Part shown: positions 1 to 5,548 of the stretch, piece by piece
Numbering within the stretch: the stretch's first letter is position 1
How the letters are laid out: each line of letters opens with the position of its first letter
Source: Actinomycetes bacterium
GTDB lineage: Bacteria; Actinomycetota; Thermoleophilia; BMS3ABIN01
NCBI GenBank assembly: GCA_021787775.1
Contig: JAJYLK010000086.1
Location: forward strand, 1 to 5,764
Length of the DNA stretch: 5,764 bases
Direction: 5' to 3'
The notes under the pieces: model-generated
Seen by the model: the letters and a program-made list of their open reading frames with translations, nothing else
What the model was told of the DNA's origin: nothing
Databases searched by the model: none
Position numbers and translations under genes: made by a program

Positions 1-99
1 GAGGTAAACGCCTGGACCGACTCGGGCAAGAGCGCCCCCGCCAACGTGATGGCTTCGCAGCGGGTGATGCTCAACGGCTACTTCAATGAGCTGGACGGG
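1..99 (+). repeat. Exact 99-bp direct repeat, copy 1
   Basis: Bases 1-99 match bases 1558-1656 without a mismatch; the copies diverge at base 100 (G here, A at 1657). The left end cannot be defined because the window starts inside the repeat. It encodes the last 33 residues of a surface-protein repeat, from EVNAWTDSG to FNELDG. The offset of 1557 bp is 519 whole codons, so frame is kept. Confidence 0.95.
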
Positions 100-2592
100 G
101 ACGCTTCCGGTTCGTATTTCAGCAAGGCGGCGCCCACCGGCGAGACCGCCAACAACCGTCCCATCATCAGCGCCGACTTAAACAGTGATGATGGCATCAA
201 TTCTTCTTCCATCAACATCAAACTCGACGGCCAGGACGTCACCGCCGGCGCCAGCCGCACCGGCTCCTACGTCAGCTACCGGCCGCCGGCGGCCCTTGGC
301 GCCGGTACCCACTCAGTCACCGTCTCGGTGGCCAACACCGCCGGCAACACGCAGTCGTCGACCTGGAGCTTCACCGTGGCGGCCACCAACTATACGCCCC
401 GCGACTATTACTGGCCCTGGTACGACGGCATCAGCTCCAGTGACTGGGTGCTGATGGCCAACCCGTCTTCGGCGGCCGCCGGCCTCAACTTCGGCGTGGC
501 CATCGCCGGACGCATGATGGACCTAAGCCCCTTCAGCCTAAGCGGCGCCGGCTGCCCCGGCGGCGCCAGCTGCAGCGCCGGCCAGGTGCCGGCCGGGCGC
601 ACGCTGGTAAGCAACCACGCCGGCAACCGCGGCGGACCGATCGACGCCATGTCGCTTGAAGGCGGCCGCGGCGTGGTCAGCCAGCGCGTCATCTGGGGAG
701 CAAACTCGCTGGAAGAGACGCCGGCCATCGATGGACAGGACCTCTCCGACCATTACGTCTGGGCCTGGTACGATAACGCCACTCCCGGCTATACCAACTG
801 GGTGATGGTGTCCAACCCGAACGCCGCGCCGGTCTACTACGAGATCAGGGTCGCCGGACAGCTTCAGTCCAGCGGCACTGTGCAGCCGGGCGCCAACGTC
901 ACCCCGACCTTCCCCGGCGTGATGGGCGGGCCGGTGGACGTCGAGGCCTGGACCGACTCGGGCAAGGGCGCCCCCGCCAGCGTCATCGCCTCACAGCGGG
1001 TGCTGATGGGCTCGGCCTTCAACGAGGTGGCCGGCACGCCGTTTAGCAAACTCTCAGACCATTACTACTGGACCTGGTATGACAACCAGAGCCCCGGCAC
1101 CACCAACTGGGTGCTGGTGGCCAACCCGTCTTCGGCCTCCCAGATCTACTATGAGATCAAGGTCGCCGGACAGCTTCAGTCCAGCGGCACGCTGACGCCT
1201 GGCGACCATGCCACGCCCAACTTCCCCGGCGTGATGGGCGGACCGGTGGAGGTCCAGGCCTGGACCGACTCTACCAAGACCCAGGCGGCCGACGTCATCG
1301 CTTCCCAGCGGGTGGTCGCCGGACCTTCGCTGGAAGAGGTGCCCGGCTACGCCGCCGGCAGCCTCAACTCCTCTTACGACTGGCCCTGGTACGACAACCA
1401 GAGCCCCGGTTACACCAACTGGGTGCTGGTGGACAACACCAATCCGACCCCGGTCTACTACGAGATCAGCGTCGCCGGACAGGTGAAATCCAGCGGCACC
1501 ATCCAGCCTGGCGCCCATGTCACCCCGACCTTCCCCGGCGTGATGGGCGGACCGGTGGAGGTAAACGCCTGGACCGACTCGGGCAAGAGCGCCCCCGCCA
1601 ACGTGATGGCTTCGCAGCGGGTGATGCTCAACGGCTACTTCAATGAGCTGGACGGGACGGTATATAACCTGCGCCCGGGTGCGGTGCCTTCCGGACCGAG
1701 CTCGACCGTCACCGCCACCAACACCGATTTCAATGTCACCGACAGCACCGGCAACGTGCTGACCACGCTGCACGCCGGCCAGACGGCGACCACCATTTAC
1801 TGGAACAACGGTTATTACGTCTATACCAGCACCGGCTACGTGCATTACGGCAGCTCCTACATCCGTATGGCCCCGGTTAGCAGCGGCGGCATCATGCAGG
1901 TCACCTCGTATCACGATGTGCCATCCTGGAACACGAGCCTGGACGACAATCTGTTCCGGGGCACGATCGAATTCCGTTACTCGAGCGTCTCCAGCGCCGT
2001 CTGGGTGATCGAAGAGGTGCCGATCGAGCTTTACCTGCGCGGCATCGCCGAAACCAGCACCGGTTCGCCGCCCGAGTTCCTGAAGACAATGAGTGTGGCG
2101 GCGCGCGACTACGCCCTCTATAACGTCAATAATGGCGGCAAGGATTACGGCAGCGGCCCCGACATCTTCGACCTGAAGAACAGCCGCAACGGCAACGGCG
2201 ACGACCAGCAATACCGCGGCTACGGCCTGGAGGAGCGCTTCCCCGACCTGACGGCGGCGGTCGACGCCACTACCGGCCAGGTGGTCACCTACCAGGGGAA
2301 CCTGGCGCTCTCGCCGTATTTTTCGAACAGCGACGGGCGCACGCGTTCGGCGCAGGAGGCCTGGGGAATTACCAACATGCCCTGGCTGGTGAGCGTGCCA
2401 GACCCTGACTGCAGCACCATGACTCTGGCAGGCCACGGTGTCGGCATCTCCGCCTACGGCGCCCTGCAGCGGGCCGTCCGCGGCGACAGCTACCAGACCA
2501 TCCTCGGCTACTATCTCACCGGCACAGCGGTCCAGACGATGGACACGAACAAGAACATCCGTGTCGCCATCGAGCAGGTCCCCAATCCGTAG
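1..2592 (+). CDS. Repeat-rich surface protein with Ig-like domain and C-terminal SpoIID/LytB domain (5' partial)
   Basis: The frame is open from base 1 to the TAG at 2590-2592, so the true start and any signal peptide lie left of the window; ATG 46 is internal to a repeat and is not the start. Visible residues number 863. Residues 1-33 are the tail of a repeat. About 52-126 form an Ig-like domain (motifs RPIISADL, LDGQDVT, GTHSVTVSV, AGN, WSFTV). Residues 131-552 hold four repeats with WYD, NWV, GGP and SQRV cores. About 560-863 form the SpoIID/LytB region: a beta-rich lead-in, YLRGIAE with Glu684 at the position of the family's conserved acidic residue, SVAARDYAL, YFSNSDGRT, and GHGVGISAYGA (His812) near the end. 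Sporulation SpoIID is a lytic transglycosylase cleaving denuded peptidoglycan; many non-sporulating bacteria have extracellular homologues of unclear role. I infer an exported wall-acting or wall-binding protein. There is no LPXTG motif or C-terminal membrane anchor. Domain identity is confident; enzymatic activity is not shown. Confidence 0.88.
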   Translation, partial: EVNAWTDSGKSAPANVMASQRVMLNGYFNELDGDASGSYFSKAAPTGETANNRPIISADLNSDDGINSSSINIKLDGQDVTAGASRTGSYVSYRPPAALGAGTHSVTVSVANTAGNTQSSTWSFTVAATNYTPRDYYWPWYDGISSSDWVLMANPSSAAAGLNFGVAIAGRMMDLSPFSLSGAGCPGGASCSAGQVPAGRTLVSNHAGNRGGPIDAMSLEGGRGVVSQRVIWGANSLEETPAIDGQDLSDHYVWAWYDNATPGYTNWVMVSNPNAAPVYYEIRVAGQLQSSGTVQPGANVTPTFPGVMGGPVDVEAWTDSGKGAPASVIASQRVLMGSAFNEVAGTPFSKLSDHYYWTWYDNQSPGTTNWVLVANPSSASQIYYEIKVAGQLQSSGTLTPGDHATPNFPGVMGGPVEVQAWTDSTKTQAADVIASQRVVAGPSLEEVPGYAAGSLNSSYDWPWYDNQSPGYTNWVLVDNTNPTPVYYEISVAGQVKSSGTIQPGAHVTPTFPGVMGGPVEVNAWTDSGKSAPANVMASQRVMLNGYFNELDGTVYNLRPGAVPSGPSSTVTATNTDFNVTDSTGNVLTTLHAGQTATTIYWNNGYYVYTSTGYVHYGSSYIRMAPVSSGGIMQVTSYHDVPSWNTSLDDNLFRGTIEFRYSSVSSAVWVIEEVPIELYLRGIAETSTGSPPEFLKTMSVAARDYALYNVNNGGKDYGSGPDIFDLKNSRNGNGDDQQYRGYGLEERFPDLTAAVDATTGQVVTYQGNLALSPYFSNSDGRTRSAQEAWGITNMPWLVSVPDPDCSTMTLAGHGVGISAYGALQRAVRGDSYQTILGYYLTGTAVQTMDTNKNIRVAIEQVPNP
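391..1656 (+). repeat. Four tandem ~100-residue protein repeats
   Basis: Units by alignment of their starts: R1 391-741 (117 aa), R2 742-1050 (103 aa), R3 1051-1362 (104 aa), R4 1363-1656 (98 aa). R2 to R4 share a WxWYDN opening, SPG.TNWVLV, YYEI.VAGQ, SSGT, FPGVMGGPV, AWTDS, ASQRV and a closing E-V/L segment. R1 is divergent and longer: it keeps WPWYD, WVLMANP, GGP and SQRV but has an insertion carrying two cysteines (residues 185 and 191). High Gly, Pro, Ser and aromatic content with alternating hydrophobic stretches suggests small beta-sandwich modules in a rod or binding array. I recognise the style from surface proteins of high-GC Gram-positives but cannot name a Pfam family with certainty. 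Confidence 0.85.
1558..1656 (+). repeat. Exact 99-bp direct repeat, copy 2
   Basis: Second copy of the repeat at 1-99, forming the end of the fourth complete protein repeat just before the SpoIID lead-in. After copy 1 the protein continues into the Ig-like domain; after copy 2 it continues into the SpoIID region. The same repeat end is therefore joined to two different downstream modules. Confidence 0.95.
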
Positions 2593-2615
2593 CCGCCCGC
2601 CACTGGTCCGGCGGT

Positions 2616-2643
2616 TTGGCCGCTGGCTCGATTGTGATAAAAT
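2616..2643 (+). promoter_or_regulatory. Candidate promoter for the glycan-export operon
   Basis: TTGGCC at 2616-2621 (4 of 6 to the -35 consensus), a 16-bp spacer, and TAAAAT at 2638-2643 (5 of 6 to the -10 consensus). It lies in the only AT-rich stretch of the 111-bp gap before the permease and would give a leader of roughly 50 nt. The match is by eye and the sigma factor preference of this organism is unknown. Confidence 0.35.
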
Positions 2644-2658
2644 CCATATCCGACCTGC

Positions 2659-2675
2659 AAGCTTCTTCGGAGCTT
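2659..2675 (+). other. Small hairpin in the permease leader
   Basis: AAGCTTC (2659-2665) pairs with GGAGCTT (2669-2675), with one G-U pair, around a TTC loop. There is no run of T after it, so a terminator is not supported. It sits between the candidate promoter and the permease start and would lie in the 5' leader if that promoter is used. The stem is short and could be chance. Confidence 0.3.
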
Positions 2676-2703
2676 TCTCCGGGCCCCGTTTGACCAGCCG
2701 CTG

Positions 2704-3498
2704 ATGATTTCCAATATAAAACAGATCTTTGAATACCGTGAGCTCCTGCGGACGCTCGTGTCCAAGGACACCCGCTCCCGCTACAAGGGTTCCGTGCTCG
2801 GCTTTGCCTGGAACTTTGCCATCCCGTTGCTGCAGTTGCTGGTCTACTGGGCGCTGTTCGGGCTCATCTTCGGCGTTTCATCGCCGGGGAACTACCCCTT
2901 CTCGGTATTCCTGTTCACGGGGCTGCTGCCCTGGAACTTCCTCACCAACGCGCTGCTGGGCGGCTCGATGTCGGTGATCGGCAACGCCAACCTGGTGAAG
3001 AAGATCTATTTCCCGCTGCAGGTCCTGCCGCTGACGACGGTGCTGTCGCAGTTCATCAGCCTGCTGCTGGGCGAGCTGGTGCTGGCCATCGTGCTGGTGC
3101 TGTTCGGCGTCGGTTTCAGCTGGTACATGCTGCTGCTGCCGGTAGTCTTTGCCGTCCAGCTGGTGTTCACCGCCGGACTGGCCTGGTTCTTCGGCTGCGC
3201 CAATGTTTTTTACCGTGATATCGAGCATATCCTTGGCATCATCATGATGGCCTGGATGTATCTGACGCCGGTGCTCTATCCGATCACGCGCGTCACCGCG
3301 CATGGCCGCATCGCCTCGCTCGGCATCCATCTTAACCCCATGACCGACATCATCACCGCCTTTCAGAACCTCACTCTCGACCACAAGATGCCGGACTGGA
3401 CCTGGCTGGGATATGCGGCGGTGGCGAGTGTGGCCGCGTGCGTGATCGGCTTCAGCATCTTCAACCACTTCAAGTTCCGTTTCGAGGAAGAGGTATAG
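2704..3498 (+). CDS. wzm: ABC-2 type polysaccharide export permease (Wzm/TagG/RfbA type)
   Basis: 264 residues, normal for the family. It forms the membrane channel of an ABC exporter that moves lipid-linked O-antigen, teichoic acid or similar glycan across the cytoplasmic membrane. Visible family marks: an amphipathic N-terminus with YRELL (11-15), then RYKGSVLGFAWN (26-37) entering the first membrane span; FTGLLPWNF (71-79); LVKKIYFPLQVLPL (97-110); NVFYRDIEHIL (167-177); YLTPVLYP (186-193); NPMTDII (211-217). Hydrophobic segments fall near 35-57, 66-88, 108-136, 140-166, 174-193 and 234-254, giving six likely spans. ATG 2704 fits the family N-terminus, but no good Shine-Dalgarno sequence precedes it. 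Its stop touches the ATPase start, so the two are almost certainly co-translated. In a Gram-positive-type host the orthologue could be called tagG; the exported glycan cannot be read from this gene. Confidence 0.93.
   Translation: MISNIKQIFEYRELLRTLVSKDTRSRYKGSVLGFAWNFAIPLLQLLVYWALFGLIFGVSSPGNYPFSVFLFTGLLPWNFLTNALLGGSMSVIGNANLVKKIYFPLQVLPLTTVLSQFISLLLGELVLAIVLVLFGVGFSWYMLLLPVVFAVQLVFTAGLAWFFGCANVFYRDIEHILGIIMMAWMYLTPVLYPITRVTAHGRIASLGIHLNPMTDIITAFQNLTLDHKMPDWTWLGYAAVASVAACVIGFSIFNHFKFRFEEEV
3488..3493 (+). promoter_or_regulatory. Ribosome binding site of the ATPase gene, inside the permease 3' end
   Basis: AAGAGG lies 5 nt before ATG 3499, within the last codons of the permease. The permease stop TAG (3496-3498) directly abuts the ATG with no spacer, an arrangement expected for translational coupling and balanced subunit amounts. 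Confidence 0.7.
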
Positions 3499-4764
3499 AT
3501 GGCGGATTCGGCGGTCATCTTCCACGATGTCTCCAAGAAGTACCGGATGCGGCATCAGAAAGGGCGCACGCTCAAGGAGACTTTCCTGCGGCAGCGCATC
3601 TTTCAGGAGACGATCAATGCCCTGGACCACGTCAGCTTCGAAACGCCGCATGGCGGCACGCTGGGCATCATCGGCAGCAACGGATCCGGCAAGAGCACGG
3701 CGTTGAAGCTGATAGCCGGCACCTCCCTGCCGTCGGGCGGCAGGGTGGAGGTCAACGGCCGGGTCTCGGCGTTGCTGGAGCTGGGCGCCGGTTTCCACCC
3801 CGATTTCACCGGCCGCGAGAACGTCTTTCTCTCCGGCGCCCTGATGGGACTGCCGCGCCGGCTGATCGAGGAGCGCTTCGACCAGATCGTCGCCTTTGCC
3901 GATATCGGCGGCTTCATCGATTCGCCGGCCAAGACATATTCTTCCGGCATGTACCTGCGGCTGGCCTTCGCCGTGGCGGTCAACGTCGATCCGGACATCC
4001 TCCTGATCGACGAGGTCTTTGCCGTCGGCGACCAGTCGTTCCAGCTCAAATGCATGGAACGGATCGACCGCTTCAAGAGCGAGGGCAAGACGATCATCTT
4101 CGTCTCGCACAGCCTCGACGCGGTGCGGTCGCTGTGCGAGAACGCCGTCTGGATCGAGCGGGGCAAGATGCGGATCCATGGCGTCACGGAAAAAGTCATC
4201 GACCTCTACATGTCGGCGGTCAACGAGAAAGAAGAGCAGCGGTTGACTGCCGAAGCCGACACCAAGGAAGAGGATCCGAACCGCTGGGGCACGCGCCGGG
4301 GCGAGATCACCGGAGTGGAACTGCTGGGCGAGGAGGGCGAGCCGCGCCACACCTTCGAGACGCGGGACAGGATGAAGATTCGCATCAGCTACGATGTCAA
4401 GGAGCCGCTGGAAGAGCCTGTCATCGGTCTCGCCATCGTGCGCGGCGACGGCGTGCTCTGCTTCGGCACCAACACCACCGATACCGGCCGGACGCCGGAC
4501 GTGCTGAAACGGGGGCAGGGGGAGCTGTGGTACGAGTTCAAGGATCTGAGCCTGCTACCCGGCGATTATTACCTGTCAGTCTCTTTTCACAATCTGGACC
4601 AGTCGGAGACTTTTGATTATCTCGACCGCCAGTACCGCTTCAAGGTGCTGGAGGGTCCGGAGGTGGAGACCGGCCTGGTGCACATGTCGCATGCCTGGCT
4701 CAACTGGGAAGGCCGGCCGATGAAGCGGCAGGGCCGCGACAGGGTGATCAAGGGAGCGGAGTGA
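3499..4764 (+). CDS. wzt: ABC transporter ATPase for glycan export with C-terminal carbohydrate-binding-type domain (Wzt type)
   Basis: 421 residues. The N-terminal ~240 residues are the nucleotide-binding domain that powers the permease encoded just upstream: Walker A GSNGSGKST (59-67), the Wzt/TagH-typical segment LLELGAGFHPDFTGREN (92-108) around the Q-loop region, signature YSSGMYLRL (147-155) in place of LSGGQ, Walker B ILLIDE (167-172), and H-loop FVSH (201-204). All catalytic motifs look intact. A charged linker (about 243-262, rich in Glu and Lys) leads to a beta-rich C-terminal domain (about 263-390; WGTRRGEI, YDVKEPLEEPVIGLAI, LLPGDYYLSVSFHN) that fits the Wzt C-terminal domain family. 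In E. coli O8/O9a systems this domain recognises the modified non-reducing end of the polymer; a shorter TagH-type ATPase would lack it. The tail after ~400 is basic. Start chosen by the good ribosome site and abutting permease stop. Confidence 0.93.
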   Translation: MADSAVIFHDVSKKYRMRHQKGRTLKETFLRQRIFQETINALDHVSFETPHGGTLGIIGSNGSGKSTALKLIAGTSLPSGGRVEVNGRVSALLELGAGFHPDFTGRENVFLSGALMGLPRRLIEERFDQIVAFADIGGFIDSPAKTYSSGMYLRLAFAVAVNVDPDILLIDEVFAVGDQSFQLKCMERIDRFKSEGKTIIFVSHSLDAVRSLCENAVWIERGKMRIHGVTEKVIDLYMSAVNEKEEQRLTAEADTKEEDPNRWGTRRGEITGVELLGEEGEPRHTFETRDRMKIRISYDVKEPLEEPVIGLAIVRGDGVLCFGTNTTDTGRTPDVLKRGQGELWYEFKDLSLLPGDYYLSVSFHNLDQSETFDYLDRQYRFKVLEGPEVETGLVHMSHAWLNWEGRPMKRQGRDRVIKGAE

Positions 4765-4783
4765 CGCGGGGGGCGGGCGGGCG

Positions 4784-4805
4784 CGGTCACTCGATACCGT
4801 GGCCG
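4784..4805. terminator. Weak hairpin between convergent genes, possible bidirectional terminator
   Basis: CGGTCAC (4784-4790) pairs with GTGGCCG (4799-4805), with one G-U pair and an 8-nt loop, in the 60-bp gap between the converging ATPase and methyltransferase genes. There is no T-tract on either strand, so intrinsic termination is only suggested by position. A G-rich run lies just to its left (4768-4781). Confidence 0.3.
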
Positions 4806-4824
4806 ACGAATGGCGATGGCGAAG

Positions 4825-5541
4825 CTACCCGGCGGGTTCGGCCACCAGGATGAACTGGTAGACGTCGCCGTCCGGACGCGCGAACAGGTAGTTCTTCAGC
4901 GGCAGCGGCCGGTCCTTCAGCCGCGGATAGAATTCGCTGCTCTCAAAAGGCCAGGGGACGGTTTCTACGTCGGTGATCCGGAAACCCTGCTCTTCAATCA
5001 TGCGCGTGATCGTGGCGCGGGTGAAAAAGCGGATGTGGGTCCGGTCCAGCAGGCCCAGCTCCGTGTACTCGAAATTACCGGCGATCAGGTCCAGCACCAG
5101 GCCGGCATAAGCCATGTTGGGGACCGAGACGATCAGCCTCCCTCCCGGCTTGAGCAATCCCTTGATCTGAGCCACGATAGCGGCCGGGTTGTAAAGATGC
5201 TCGAGCACGTCGGCGCAGATGACGACATCGTAGCCGCCGGCGGGAAAATGCTCCCGCAGCAGCTTTTCCTCCAGGTCGGCGACGACCATCCGCCGGTAGG
5301 CGGGGCGGGCCACGCTGGCCATATCCTCGATGAGCTCGACCCCGTCCACGGTGCAATCCCACTGCTCGCCCAGAAACCGGCCCAGGTAGCCTGTCGCCGT
5401 GCCCAGCTCCAGCACCGCGCTGCCGCGGGGGACGCGCTCGACGATCAGCGTCAGCGAGTCGCGCACCTCCAGGTTTACATCACGGGTGTATTGTGTTTCA
5501 TCGTTCATGGGAGCATTCGTGCCAGGGCCTGCTGCCGGCAT
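4825..5541 (-). CDS. Class I SAM-dependent methyltransferase, Methyltransf_23/11-like
   Basis: 238 residues with a full Rossmann-type methyltransferase core. Motif I is VLELGTATGYLG (43-54), the SAM-binding glycine loop; an acidic residue after strand 2 is in GVEL (Glu69); motif II/III region is YDVVICADVLEHL (104-116); then LLKPGGRLIVSVPN (129-142). The segment LLDRTHIRFFT (164-174) followed by MIEEQGF is common in methyltransferases of polysaccharide and O-antigen clusters. It is probably cytosolic; the substrate is unknown, with a sugar or glycan end a reasonable guess from the neighbours. Start: ATG 5541 lies 7 nt after the upstream gene's stop, with a purine-rich GGAGGAGAAGG 12 nt before it. 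ATG 5508 (MNDETQ) is an alternative that drops an Ala/Gly/Pro-rich leader of 11 residues but lacks a ribosome site. It is oriented towards the exporter genes, so it belongs to a different transcript. Confidence 0.88.
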   Translation of the reverse strand: MPAAGPGTNAPMNDETQYTRDVNLEVRDSLTLIVERVPRGSAVLELGTATGYLGRFLGEQWDCTVDGVELIEDMASVARPAYRRMVVADLEEKLLREHFPAGGYDVVICADVLEHLYNPAAIVAQIKGLLKPGGRLIVSVPNMAYAGLVLDLIAGNFEYTELGLLDRTHIRFFTRATITRMIEEQGFRITDVETVPWPFESSEFYPRLKDRPLPLKNYLFARPDGDVYQFILVAEPAG

Positions 5542-5548
5542 GGCCGCG

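Noticed and set aside
46..48. ATG 46 as the start of the repeat protein
   Set aside because: The frame is open to base 1, the codons before it encode conserved repeat residues, and the same Met occurs inside repeat R4 (about 1603).
1..1656. Direct repeats as a CRISPR array or insertion-sequence ends
   Set aside because: The repeats are long, in frame and protein-coding, with no short regular spacers, inverted termini, transposase or target duplications.
1054..2436. Long minus-strand open frame (460 codons) opposite the repeat and SpoIID region
   Set aside because: It lies wholly antisense to a well-supported gene, its product shows no domain or coherent composition, and long antisense frames are expected in GC-rich coding DNA.
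2597..2617. Hairpin CCGCC/GGCGG followed by TTT as an intrinsic terminator of the SpoIID-type gene
   Set aside because: The stem is only 5 bp with an 8-nt loop and just three Ts follow; this is too weak to call in GC-rich sequence.
2878..4350. Minus-strand open frame (490 codons) spanning parts of both exporter genes
   Set aside because: It crosses the boundary of two clear family members on the other strand and encodes an Arg/Asp/His/Gln-rich sequence with no recognisable fold; it is a shadow of GC-rich codon bias.
3438..4616. Plus-strand open frame (392 codons) in another frame over the ATPase gene
   Set aside because: It overlaps the ATPase, whose Walker and signature motifs are intact in its own frame; the alternative product is Arg/Gly/His-rich and unlike any family.
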